A stretch of DNA of 64,000 nucleotides, taken from NCBI GenBank assembly GCA_002104985.1, contig MCGO01000012.1, positions 558,001 through 622,000 of the forward strand. Reading direction: 5' to 3'. Every line of letters starts with the position of its first letter. The stretch's first letter is position 1. A program made the position numbers and the translations under genes. The notes under the pieces are model-generated. The model did no database searches. It saw nothing but the letters and a program-made list of their open reading frames with translations, and was not told the origin of the DNA. Source of the stretch: Rhizoclosmatium globosum (lineage: Eukaryota > Chytridiomycota > Chytridiomycetes > Chytridiales > Chytriomycetaceae). This document shows, piece after piece, positions 1 to 10,335 of this stretch.

Positions 1-864
1 CCCCCACTCCAAAACACTCACCTATCCACATACACAAAACTCCAACGCGCCTTAGCGACTGCGAAACAATACGCCTTTGAAACAGAACTATTCCGTGAAA
101 TCTCACGCGCGGCGGTTGTACTCCCTGGAGCAAAAGTTTCTGCAACGAGTGTCGAATTTCCTGCCCCGAACCTACGGCTTGAGTTTGGGAAGCCTTCTGT
201 TGTAGGGGCGGTGAATTTGGATGTACGGGACGGGGACTCGCGGGCAGGGTTTTTGTTGGTTAGTTTGAAGAAAGGGTTGAGGAGGTGTCATCGTGCGAAT
301 TCGGCTAGGTTTTTGGGAGTTGATGGGATACGCATGTGGGAGGAAGGAGTGTATAAGAAAAGGGTGCAGCGGGCTCAGAAGAATGCAAAGAGGAGGGTTG
401 TGGAGGAGGAAAAGGGAGAGGAGGAGGAGGAAGTTTTGCCTGGATTCATTTTGCATTCGACGCTTTCGGTTTGTCAGTATTTGGAGGCTGTTGATTCTAT
501 TTCGGAGGCTTTGGAGCAAATATGTGCTCGGCTTCGGGAAATGGACTGGGGTGAGAGCGCGAGCTGGTGGGGTGAATTAGACGTCACTACGGAGAGACAA
601 GTCTTTGCAACTGAGGGAAAAACTACGTGGGATATTCGAGTCTTTGGAAGGTATGTCTGTCTCAATCAGAGGGATGATTCTAACTTCTTTTACAGATGTG
701 TCACGAGAGTTTCCGTCCATAAATCTGGTTTGATATGTGTAGAGCTGGAATGCGATGAAATTGATGAAGGATCCCGCAAACTGAAGAAGCACAAAGTCAA
801 AGATGTTGATATGATGAAGGAATATGTGGAACAAGACGTTAGGCGTGCGGTCGATGCATTTTGA
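1..864 (+). CDS. MED17: Probable Mediator subunit 17 (Med17/Srb4), 3' part
   Basis: The reading frame is already open at base 1, so the 5' end lies outside the window. Exons are 1..650 and 696..864. The 45-nt intron (651-695) keeps frame and has a CTAAC branch site. The visible protein starts with a helical stretch ending in ELFREISRAAVVLPGAKVS, then a strand-rich segment, an acidic-basic linker with an E-run, and a C-terminal helical/sheet part ending in RRAVDAF. The order resembles the conserved core of Mediator head subunit 17, which links Mediator to RNA polymerase II. The match is from memory of family patterns, not an alignment. Another nuclear protein is possible. Confidence 0.45.
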   Translation, partial: PPLQNTHLSTYTKLQRALATAKQYAFETELFREISRAAVVLPGAKVSATSVEFPAPNLRLEFGKPSVVGAVNLDVRDGDSRAGFLLVSLKKGLRRCHRANSARFLGVDGIRMWEEGVYKKRVQRAQKNAKRRVVEEEKGEEEEEVLPGFILHSTLSVCQYLEAVDSISEALEQICARLREMDWGESASWWGELDVTTERQVFATEGKTTWDIRVFGRYVCLNQRDDSNFFYRCVTRVSVHKSGLICVELECDEIDEGSRKLKKHKVKDVDMMKEYVEQDVRRAVDAF

Positions 865-1292
865 TGTTCGAATAGATATTATTCCATCATCGAGAGTTTA
901 TTTGAGATGCATCTGCAGATAATCCGATTCATCCCCGTCTATGCTGTATGATTTCAAACAATAGGGAGTTAGTGCCCCCTTCCTAACACACGACACCAAA
1001 GCAACAAGACTCTCACCTGTTGCAAACACTTTTTGAAAGCCTCAAACTGTTTCTGACAGGCTCCAAATTCAACCTTATCAAACAAATTGTTGACACATGC
1101 ACCGTACAAGGCGCCCTGAGGGGATTACCAAATCAACGTTATTCTGCATGGCGGTGGTATCTTACCAGTGGTGCACAGGCTGCAACCTGCCCTAATCGTT
1201 TCCTTGGTTGTGACATTTGATGTGGTCTGGTTCAATCGTCTTTTCTTTTTGTGTTCTTTTTGTGCTTGAAACCTAAACTTCCCACAACCACC
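865..1292. other. Intergenic, no gene seen
   Basis: 428 bases between the Med17-like stop and the next start. The short open frames show no family pattern and no splice structure. It probably holds the 3' UTR of the first gene and the promoter of the next. A T/C-rich stretch lies just upstream of the ATG at 1293. Confidence 0.5.
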
Positions 1293-2060
1293 ATGGGAGA
1301 CGACGTGAAGAAGAAGAAAAAGGCCAAGAAATCAACAGAAGAGGCTGAGGAACTTCCTCCAGTTGTCGAAGCCACAAAGAAGGACAAGAAGAAAGACAAG
1401 AAAGACAAGAAGCGAAAGCAAGAGCAAGTCGAGGACAAGACTGAAACTGACCCTGTCGCCATCCAAGAACCAGAGAAAAAGAAGAAGAAAAAGAAGAAGT
1501 CAAATGATCATGATAAGGAAGTTACGGTGGAGTCCGAGCAAGTAACTGTAGAAGATCATCCAGAGGAAACCAAACCCAAGAAGAAGAACAAGAAGGAAAA
1601 GGTCGCTGAAAAGGAAGAGGAAGCTGTTCCCGAAGAACCTGCTAAAAAGAAAAAGAAGAAGGAGAAGCTGACAGGGGAGGATAAGGAGGACGCGAATAAG
1701 AAGGATTCAGTTAAACCTGCAGAATCAGCTCCATCCACAACAGCATCAACACAACCACAACAAAAGAAGCCTTGGAATGACTGGTCCAAAGCCTCCTTTG
1801 ATGGCGACGAGGAAATGAAGGCTAAATTCTTGAAATTCATGGGCGTTGGGAAGAAGAAGGACGCAACAGCAGCAGCAGAAACTACAACAAAAGAATCACC
1901 AGCTGCACCTGTACCTGAAAAATCGACTTTGAACCAGTCATTCTTGTCTAAGATGCAACAAGACCTGGAAAAGCAATACGAGACTGCAAGATCGCGTCAG
2001 TTTGGAGCTGGAGGATGGGGAAAGAATCAGGGCATGGGAAAGCGAGCAGGATTGGGATAA
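1293..2060 (+). CDS. Lysine-rich nucleolar protein, KNOP1-like (SMAP domain)
   Basis: Single exon, 255 aa. ATG at 1293 is in a good context (CCACCATGG), so it is preferred over the in-frame upstream ATG at 1251. The first two thirds are alternating lysine runs (KKKKK, KKKKKKKK) and acidic stretches, typical of nucleolar proteins. The C-terminus carries a short conserved block with WNDWSKASFDGDEEMKAKF, KFMGVGKKK, then LEKQYETAR and a glycine-rich GMGKRAGLG end. This matches the SMAP (small acidic protein-like) domain of KNOP1. It is probably nucleolar; the molecular role is not known. The stop lies 53 bp before the next gene's start on the same strand. Confidence 0.55.
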   Translation: MGDDVKKKKKAKKSTEEAEELPPVVEATKKDKKKDKKDKKRKQEQVEDKTETDPVAIQEPEKKKKKKKKSNDHDKEVTVESEQVTVEDHPEETKPKKKNKKEKVAEKEEEAVPEEPAKKKKKKEKLTGEDKEDANKKDSVKPAESAPSTTASTQPQQKKPWNDWSKASFDGDEEMKAKFLKFMGVGKKKDATAAAETTTKESPAAPVPEKSTLNQSFLSKMQQDLEKQYETARSRQFGAGGWGKNQGMGKRAGLG

Positions 2061-2113
2061 ACTTTTGGTTTATTCCAGCAATAAAATCAGACAACAAAGT
2101 CCGAAGCAACCAA

Positions 2114-3728
2114 ATGACAGCATCTGCCGCAGCCGCCATGGCCCTGGCCGACAACAACATTTCGCTTGTTGAGTACTACAAAGCACGGCTAGGTGTGGCT
2201 TAGTATCGGCGGACCGCGTGGCTAACCTTAAACCAGAGCGCGTTGAGGCTGAATTCGCAGATGCGCTGGACAAAGTCGATTCGCTCAAGGTCGCGCACGC
2301 AGAGCACCACCAACTTGCCTGGCAGGAAAGTTACTTTGTTCTTTATTTGTTTATTTAGTTTGAGTAGAACGAGTAGAAAGTAACTCTGGAACGCAGGTCC
2401 ACAGAAGAGAGGCTGAGGTTGCCCAGCTGCAGCAGGCCCTCAGCGATGCCCAGGTCCAGGTCTTTGACGAACGGAAACAGCTGCTTCGCGTTATTGCGGA
2501 GAATGACCAGTTGAAGAGTATGTCGGCAAAAGTTTCCTACATCCCACCGTCACTGATTCCACTACCACAAAACCAACATAGTCCAGGAACTCAAGGATCG
2601 AAAGAAAATACGATACCTGCTCTCAATGACAGGGAACTTGGAACCCGAAATAACTTACTTTAGAGATCGCTTAAATAAGCGGCTCGTGAAAATTGGTTCA
2701 GAAGGTGACATGACGAAGGTGAGTGAATATAGAAGAAGTACCGTCATCGTCTCAATGACTGAATACATGTCCATCAGCCTCCGCCTCAACAAGCTACAAA
2801 TAGACTTTCTCCCGCTGACCGTGATATTCTTATTCTTGAAGACGAAATCGAATCCCTAAGGCTGACTGTTTCATCGCTTCACACACAACTTGATGAACAG
2901 AAAAAATCATATGAAGAGATTATCGCGGGCCTTCATCGCGATCGGAAAGTCTTATTGGAGGAAGAGAAAATACGACGACAACATGAAGAACGGAAAATGG
3001 AGGATTTATTGGATAAAGTGGACAACCTGAGACAATTAAACCGAGAGAATGTTCGGGGTAAGCCTCGAGGGGTTTATTTTGAGCACTTACTGAAGTTCTA
3101 CAATAGAGCTGTTGTACCTCAAGAAAACCCTTCACCAAAACGAGCGTCGCCTCGTGGAAGAAAAGACACGCCTGACGAACGAAATATTGTCGCTCAAAAC
3201 ACACGTTGAACAGGAAAAGGAAAAAGTGGAAACAGTTGAAAAAGCGGTTGAGGCGAAACTCATCCAGAAACACAACGATGTCACGTCGGATTTGAGGATG
3301 CAGTTGGCAAAGAGTGAAGAGGAACTGAAAACTGTCAAGAAAAAGGTTGAAGTTGTTGAACGCGGTAGTCAGAAGAAGGAGAACGTTCTTGGTAGTCGAA
3401 TTGAGCTTTTGACCAAAAAGTATGTATCACCTTGTTTGTGGCGCCTTTGATTCTGGTCTCAACCTAAACATTTAGCTACAATGCCCTCCGTCGTCGTCGG
3501 GATTATGAAATCGAAGGCTTCACGAATGACATTCTACTTCTACGAAAGCAGCTCAAAATCCTTGAGAAGAGTATACTCAAATACGGGCCCTTAGAAGATC
3601 GGGAGCTTGTGTTACTCAATCTAGCGAGAGAAACTGGAACACGGGCTGCACAAATATCAACCGATTTGCAAGGATTGAAGAATCGTGTTTTGGGTGTTGA
3701 AAATGATGTGAGGGGTTTGGTGTTTTAA
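2114..3728 (+). CDS. CCDC77: CCDC77-like coiled-coil centrosome/basal-body protein
   Basis: Seven exons: 2114..2192, 2237..~2325, 2397..2517, 2582..2718, 2778..3057, 3107..3419, 3476..3728. All later junctions are GT-AG and keep frame. The exon 2/3 donor is unclear: phase requires the end near 2325, but the nearest GT is at 2330. The protein is almost entirely coiled coil. Blocks such as QLQQALSDAQVQVFDERK, KDRKKIRYLL and GNLEPEITYF match human CCDC77 order well. CCDC77 is centrosomal and found in species with centrioles, which supports a flagellated organism. The C-terminus includes a basic RRRRDYE stretch. The end at 3728 faces a minus-strand gene. Confidence 0.7.
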
Positions 3729-3884
3729 GAGTACTCTCTTTATTATGTGGCAGAAATATATCAGGTTCCCGATTGTAATTGGCTCGTTTATCCATTGTTT
3801 TTGGGTTTCAATCTCGTCGAAAGGAGAACACTTGTTTATCCATTCGGAAATGCCGAATAACGTGATGTGGGGATGCATTCATGT

Positions 3885-4755
3885 CGTCAAAGTAACTGAA
3901 GGTAAAAGACATAAGACGATCTAGTTGGTGTATCAACAACTTTCTTACTTGAGGTTTAAGTTTCCCGCAATCTTTTGACCCAATCTCCTTAATTTCTATC
4001 ATAATATATTAGAATCGTTGATTTGAAGGAGGAGTTCATAACGTCGAGAACTCTTGCTATAGGTAAAGGCCCCCCAAAATAAGCACCCACCTCTACATTC
4101 GTGCTTGAACCCGAAATCCTCCTCGCATCAATTTCATACCCATTTAGAATGAGGTGATAATACGGCTTTGAGCCTAAATGTAAACGCAAGTTGTTAACGT
4201 CCCTAGTCAACAACAACCTCACATACCAGACCGAACTTCACATCGCAGCCTTATATATATGTTATAATACTGTCCATGGACATGCACGGTTTTGTTGTGT
4301 GAAAACAGGTATTCCCGCGATTTCGGTCGGAGTGTGTAATATCGTGTTTCTTTGTAGTTCCATATTGAGGCGATTGACACTATCATCAGCACTAGCGGTA
4401 ATATAAAGAAAGCCTGATACGTGGGATTTGATATTAGACGGTGAGATGCATGGTTTGTTGTTTTACATTGCTGGGGATGACACGAGTGATCCAAGATATG
4501 AGGAGTATGATTGATAGAATGAATCCCGCTATTGAAATATAAAGAATCGTATATCGAACTGAGAACTCAAGCTCTATTCGAATAGCAGATATATGAGTAA
4601 ACATCTTTTGCTCATAGACGTCAACCTTTCCCTCGAACGAGACTGAATGGATAGTACGGGTTTGCTGCCATCTTCTCTTCTAATATGTCCTCTGCAGCCG
4701 GATATGTAAAGTATTTCTTGAAGGAGGAGAAGAGAGATTTGGAGTTTGAGGTCAT
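3885..4755 (-). CDS. Two-TM membrane protein, possibly TMEM249-like
   Basis: Exons on the minus strand: 4755..4467, 4413..4227, 4173..4087, 3995 downward. The start MTSNSKSLFSSFKKYF is at 4755. Two hydrophobic helices follow (RYTILYISIAGFILSIILL and AFFILPLVLMIVSIASI), then a strand-rich domain (RYYTLRPKSREYLF, KPYYHLILNGYEIDARR). Within exon 1 one base must be skipped near 4637-4645 (GGGAAAGGTTG) to join NPYYPFSLVRGK to VDVYEQKMF. At the 3' end a strong GTAAGA donor near 3945 would give a short tail with a stop near 3885; reading through ends at 3808. The N-terminal NPYYPF pattern before the first TM recalls TMEM249, a sperm CatSper-complex protein. That assignment is tentative. Confidence 0.45.
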
Positions 4756-4937
4756 TCTCTTTCGATGTGACAATTCTCTAGAGTGAATCCAGAACGCGTT
4801 AACATACTTCCATTCAAGGCTAACAAAATTTTAAAGAGGTCCTTATCTTGCTGAAAGGTGAATATCGAAAATGAGGGTCAGGGCTCGAGATTGATTCAAA
4901 AACTGACCCGCCCAACTGAACGCATATCTACCAAGAA
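4756..4937. promoter_or_regulatory. Divergent promoter region, two-TM protein / glycosyltransferase
   Basis: 182 bp separate two divergent starts, so both promoters must be here or overlap the genes. No clear TATA box was seen. Confidence 0.35.
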
Positions 4938-5960
4938 ATGCGCGTGACAGCCAAACCATTCGGGACAAGAATATTGCTCCCAATTGTTACAATAGCATTT
5001 CTGGCTCTCCTGAGCACAACATCGTTGTGGGAACCCAATCCCAGTCGAATATCAGAGGAGACTGAGTCAACCACTGTCTGCTTCGCCCTCATTGATACCA
5101 GAATCAAAGAACATCACCTCGAAATATCCAGGTTTTTTACACCCCTACAATTAACCGACTATATTCAACAAGAACTGGCGAAACCGGAAGATGAACAGTC
5201 AATCAACGACTACGAGACGCTCTCCATCCTCATCACCACACATTATGCAATGAAACATGGATATAAAGTCTTTGCTTCTAATGGCGAAAAGTATCTCCCG
5301 CATCGGGTTTCTCTTCGACAGAATGAATATTGGGGCCGTGTCCATTTTCTTCAGGACTTGATTAGTAGTCCAGAAACTAGGTGTAAATGGTTTGCATATG
5401 CGGATTCTGATGTGTTTCCGTGGATGAATGCACATACCGTCTCGCTTACGGATTATTTCTCAACACAAAACGTCGCGCTGGAATCCTACAACTATAACGA
5501 ACGGAAGCAGCAGCTTGACAAACATAAGGGGTACTATCCATGGCATCTCCAACGCGAGTCTTTTATTATTGGGCTCAACGGACAGTTTGAACCTCGATTA
5601 GGGTGGCCTGGTACATTTCTTGGGAATGGATCTTATTATATTTGTTCTGGGCTGTTTTTTGTCAGGAATGATGACATTGGAAGACGATTGATTAGAGATT
5701 GGATGTATGGAGCGGCTGATTTCAGTCACGAGGAACGTGAGCTTCATCATCTTGCGGGGCATACTTTTGCATGGGATCAGAGGGCGCTTAATTTTGGTGT
5801 ATTCCAACGATATGTGAATGTTTCAAGTGTGTATACATTCAAGCAGTTTCATTATAAGGATGGGGATGCGTTCCGACATGTGTGGAGTGAATTTGATGCG
5901 GAAAGAGTTCCTATGATGCAGTTAGCGTTGAGGGAGTTGGGACTGTGGCCAGAAGAATAG
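4938..5960 (+). CDS. Type II membrane glycosyltransferase (GT-A fold)
   Basis: Single exon, 340 aa. A short cytosolic start, one signal anchor at about residues 12-31 and a lumenal catalytic domain give the usual Golgi glycosyltransferase layout. A DxD-type metal and nucleotide-sugar site is visible as YADSDVFPW (D156, D158). Later CSGLFFVRNDDIGRRLIRDW and the H-rich segment before WDQRALN resemble the acceptor/donor loops of GT34 (galactosyl/mannosyltransferase, Gma12/Mnn10-like) and related nucleotide-diphospho-sugar transferases. Donor and acceptor cannot be told from sequence. Family-level call only. Confidence 0.6.
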   Translation: MRVTAKPFGTRILLPIVTIAFLALLSTTSLWEPNPSRISEETESTTVCFALIDTRIKEHHLEISRFFTPLQLTDYIQQELAKPEDEQSINDYETLSILITTHYAMKHGYKVFASNGEKYLPHRVSLRQNEYWGRVHFLQDLISSPETRCKWFAYADSDVFPWMNAHTVSLTDYFSTQNVALESYNYNERKQQLDKHKGYYPWHLQRESFIIGLNGQFEPRLGWPGTFLGNGSYYICSGLFFVRNDDIGRRLIRDWMYGAADFSHEERELHHLAGHTFAWDQRALNFGVFQRYVNVSSVYTFKQFHYKDGDAFRHVWSEFDAERVPMMQLALRELGLWPEE

Positions 5961-6066
5961 ATGATTTAATGTGCCATAAGCTACAAAGTTGAAAAATGCT
6001 TTATGCCTGTCATTTATTTTCATTCCTTCACGTAGTCAAGGTATAAAGATCTATAGAAAATAGTAA

Positions 6067-7147
6067 CTAGGCACTCAAGCTGACCTCTTCAAGTGGGATA
6101 TCGTAATTAACAATATCCTTATTCTTTGCAGCCTCCAATTCCTGGTCTTCTCTGTCTCTGATTTCCTTGGAAATCTTGTACTGGTACTTTGCAGCCCAAT
6201 ACAAGAAAAAGTACTGCAAGAAAATATCGATGGCGGTACACACCCAGATAGCATCTCCAGAAAAGTAGAAGGATGTCTGCTGATCATAGTTGAAGAGTCC
6301 AACACCGAGTTTCTTGAAGTTGTCAAAAGTAAGAACGGAATCAATGATACAAAGAGCTGGGGCGAGGGAAACACCAAATACAGCGAGGTACCAGTTGCGA
6401 GCATTGATTCTGTCATCCATCTTTGGATAGACAATCAAGTAGAGCGAAAACAGTCCAAAGTACATATCAGCAGCGGTTGAGCTGGCTTCGAGATACCGGG
6501 ATACTGTAATGAGTGGCTTGCCTTGCTTTGCTTCATCAAGGTACCGTTTTGCAGCGTCGTACATTTGAAACTGTTCCAAGTTTGCGATGAAGCGGTCAGC
6601 ATAGTCATCAATCGGCTCACACTTCCAGCTGTACAAAGGCCCAGGCTGAAGCTGAGTACTTTTAGGGTCGTATACCAAATCAGTGTTTCCACAAGCCTAA
6701 ATGACGATTCCCTGTCAATCATAAAATCCAAGTTGTGTTGATGGCACAAACCTGGAATAATCCAGCAGTGTGGTATTCGTCACCCTTCCAGTATGGCATA
6801 GCAAAAGCCACCCACTGAGCAGTCCAACTAACAATCAAGATGAAGGCAACGATAGCAGCTACAGTCTTCAACTTGCGGTCGGTTGCAAACCAATACCCTC
6901 TGCCTCCCTCACTGGCCTTCTTCTCCCCAGCTTTGGCAAAGTTCTCAATTTGTATCTTCTTTTGCTGCCTGCGCTCCAGAATAGACTTGAGACCAGTCTC
7001 AGCATCAACCGTTCCGTATTTGCCGTTCTCGACAGCAGCTGCTGCCAGACGCCGGGTCACCTTATACTTCTCCATGAGATAGGCTACTTTCTCCTCGTCT
7101 CTTTCCTTTTGCTCCTGCTCGAGGCGCTGGCGTTCGGATTGTGCCAT
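6067..7147 (-). CDS. Four-TM claudin-like protein, copy A
   Basis: Exons 7147..6752 and 6696..6067, 341 aa. The start MAQSERQ at 7147 is chosen because both paralogs begin at the same place; an in-frame ATG at 7210 exists. The cytosolic N-terminus is charged, with a helical block YLMEKYKVTRRLAAAAVENG. TM1 ends in AQWVAFAMPYWKGD, followed by GLFQACGN and YSWKCEP in the first extracytosolic loop, then TM2 (YFGLFSLYLIVY), TM3 and TM4 (LQYFFLYWAAKYQY). W, GLF-x2-C and a second C in loop 1 resemble the claudin/PMP22 superfamily. Function is unknown. Same strand as copy B, 154 bp apart, with the intron at the same codon. Confidence 0.7.
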
Positions 7148-7300
7148 ATTGGGGGCAAACGGTGGCGTTGATTTGAAAGAAAAACGAGGGAGAGGCACAA
7201 GCCCATACATTCCGTCCCATTCCGTAATATCGATTTTCTTCTTATTCTAGGTACATTTATATTTAATGGAGTTTCTGTAACAAAAAATAAAGGCTATTAA

Positions 7301-8422
7301 TCAGGCTTGCGTCTTGACTTCTTTGAGAGGAATATTTTCCAAAGGAGCGTCATTTACTTCTTCAACAGAAGCACTTGCAGCTGCTTGAGCAGCCTCGTAT
7401 TCAGCTTGTTCCCTTTCTCTGATAGCTTTGGATAGCTTGAACTGATACGACGACGCCCAATACAAAAACCAATACTGCAAAATAATATCTAATGCTGTGC
7501 CGGCCCAAATTGCGTCGCCAGAGAAGTAAAACAATGTCTGTCGATCGACGTTAAAGTATCCCACACCCAACTTGTAGAAGTTGTTGAATGTCAGTACTGA
7601 ATCAATTAGACATAAAGATGGAGCTAGGGCGACACCTGCTGCTGCAATATACCAGTTTCTTGAATTGATTCTGTCGTCCATCTTTGGATACACGATCAAG
7701 TACAGAGAAAAGAGACCAAAGTACATGTCTGCAAGAGTTGAGGCGGCTTCAAGCCAACGGGATACGATGATTAGAGATTTTCCCTCTTTTGCATCTTTTT
7801 GAATCGCTTGCGCTGGAGGGTATTGACTGTACTTGTCAAGACTAGCAATGAAACGGTCCGCATAATCGTCGACAGGCTCGCATTTCCACGGATACAAAGT
7901 TCCTGGTTCAAGCATCGTCGAAGTGTTGTTATACACAAGATCCGTGTTACCACAGGCCTAACAATGATCAGTGGGTGATCCAAGTATGAAGTGTCACAAC
8001 AGATGTACCTGAAATAAACCAGCAGTATGGTATTGATCACCCTTCCAGTAAGGCAACGCATACGCAACCCACTGTGCAGTCCAGCTGACAACCAAGATGA
8101 ATGCAACAATTGCTGCCACAGTCTTGAGCTTCCTATCAGTAGCAAACCAATGCCCACGTCCTCCCTGACTCGCAAGCTTCTCTCCAGTTCTAGTAATCTT
8201 CTCTTGATCCTTTTTAACCTGTGCTCTGCGTTCCAGAATGAGCCTGAGTCCGGTTTCAGCATCAATTAAGCCTTTCTTGGAACTTTCAACGGCATTTGTG
8301 GCCAATCGTCGAGTCACTCGGTACTTGTCCATCAAATAGAGGATTTGAGCTTCATCCCTATCTCTGGCCTCCTGCTCCAAGCGCTCAAGCTCTTGTTGGC
8401 GAGAGACTTTTGCGGCAGACAT
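7301..8422 (-). CDS. Four-TM claudin-like protein, copy B
   Basis: Exons 8422..8009 and 7957..7301, 356 aa. Start MSAAKVSRQQ. Closely similar to copy C and less to copy A over the whole length, with the single intron after GLFQ. Four TM segments. Loop 1 contains PYWKGDQYHTAGLFQACGN and YPWKCEPVDDYADRF. The C-terminal tail is rich in A, E and V and ends in NIPLKEVKTQA. It is divergent from the WD40 gene at 8689. See copy A for the family reasoning and copy C for residue numbering. Confidence 0.7.
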
Positions 8423-8688
8423 TTTTTCGTGGAATCAGATGTGGACAGTGGCGTTTTTCACGAAGAAACCCACTTAATACTTAAATATAATCTATAGAAG
8501 GAAGAGTTGAAGAATAGGGATGATAAGAACTTATTACGTTTCCAACCTTTTAAAATTCTTGATCTTCTCGATTGCTATGGTACATAGAAAGAGTGATAAA
8601 TTATCACGAGAAGGGGACATACTATATCTTTCTCCTTTTCATAATACATAACTATTTGATTTCTCTCAAAATACTCAGCCACAGCTTC

Positions 8689-10133
8689 ATGGACCTTGCC
8701 CTACACCCGCGCTTCACCGCCCAAAGTGCGCACGCGAATGGCGTGTCAGCACTCGTGTTCAATGCAGGGCGAGTGTACTCTGCCTCAAAAGATGCGCAGA
8801 TCAAGGTAACCACCCACTTTCAGTGTCTCTTTCTTAATCTCAACCCAAAAACCCCGTAGGAATGGGACGCGGACTCGTTCCAACTGATCCGTGTCTTTTC
8901 CGGGCATTCGCGATGGATTCGGTGTTTGGCACTTGGGAACGGGCGTCTGTTTTCTGCATCGTGGGACAATTCTGTGCGTGAGTGGGATCTTGAGACGGGG
9001 CTTTGTGTCAGGTGCGGGGCATTTGTAGTCTTTTGTTTGTTTGTTAGAAAGAGGGACTTATTGGGGGTGTGAATAGGGTGTTTGAAGGTGTGCACGAAAG
9101 TGGCGTCAATTCGGTGTTGGTTGATGAAGCGAATATTCGGCTTTACTCGGCCTCGGAGGATCGCATTATTGCCGTGTATGACTTGAACTCGGGAGAGGTT
9201 ATTGATCGGTGGGAAGCTAGTGGTAACGTGCTTTGACGATGTCTATGGATGCATAAACTCAATCTTCTACGGAGTTACAGGTGGAATTATTGCCCTTCAT
9301 CACATCCAACTGAATGGAGACCTTGGTTATATTGCAGCGGCAAGCGATAATGGCACGATCGGCCTTTGGGACGCATCCTCAGGGGAACTCGTTGATTCTT
9401 CGCCTTCCTCTTCAAATGAAGTCACGTCCCTCTTTCTCACTGCGGGTCGTCTCTTTTCTGCTGGAAATGATAAACTTGTTACTGAATGGGATGTCTCGTC
9501 AATGGTGAAAGGACGCACGTTCCGAGGACACTCTGCGTACGTTTCGTGTCTTACAGGCACGGAGGGGGAATCTGAAGGTGTCCCTGGCGGACCACGATTG
9601 TTTTCGGGAGGATGGGATGGATCTGTAAAAGTGTGGGATCTTGTCACTGGTGTTTGTATAGCTTCGTTGCGTGTCTTTGAAGGGAGAAGCGTGAATTCAA
9701 TTTGTTTGGGTGATGATGGTTTACTGGTTACTGGTGGATCTAATGGAGATATCAAGTTCTGGAACTTGCGTTGAGTGTGCTTAGTTTCTTGCTTCGCGGT
9801 TATTGATGACAATGCACAGATGATATTCCACCAACACTTTCGGGGACTGTCGGTCAAGCGCTTCCACAGTTTCCGCAGTCTTACCGTCCTCCCCCTGTTC
9901 CTGCATCATCATACGGACAACCTGGAATGTATTCTTATCCGGGACCATATGGAAACCAGCAGCCACCATACGGTGGCGGCCAGCAATCAAGCGGAGGATA
10001 TCAAACTTCATCTTATGGTAGTAATCAGGAGAATTCATATGGAGGAAGCACTGGTGGACGCCCTCCATGTCACTTTTTTGCTAGAGGCCAATGTCGGAAT
10101 GGGGATAGCTGTCGCTTCTCCCATTCTGGATGA
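8689..10133 (+). CDS. WD40-repeat protein with C-terminal CCCH zinc finger
   Basis: Exons 8689..8805, 8860..9011, 9077..9222, 9281..9769, 9820..10133, giving 405 aa. About seven WD-type blades are seen (for example KEWDADSF, REWDLETG, GLWDASSG, TEWDVSS, KVWDLVTG, KFWNL). The last intron (9770-9819, donor GTTGAG) contains the TGA that would otherwise end the protein after KFWNLR. Splicing it joins the propeller to a P/Q/G/Y-rich linker and one finger C-x7-C-x5-C-x3-H (PPCHFFARGQCRNGDSC then RFSH). Known ZFWD proteins combine the same domains with N-terminal fingers. A role in RNA binding or as an adaptor is inferred. If the last intron is retained the product is a 302-aa plain WD40 protein. 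Confidence 0.65.
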
Positions 10134-10335
10134 TTCGCATATTGCCTCTTCTTTCTTTTCTTTCTTACCTTTGAGCCCTCGGTTGCTGCCTCGCTTTCGT
10201 CATATCAGAATCAAATATATACTGCTTCGAAACAATCCCATCAAAATTGGAGTGAACGACAGTTGATTTATTAGAGAATGAAGTCAAAACGAACAGAGAG
10301 ATATCAAAACAGTGTTTTCATATTCGACTTTCAAG

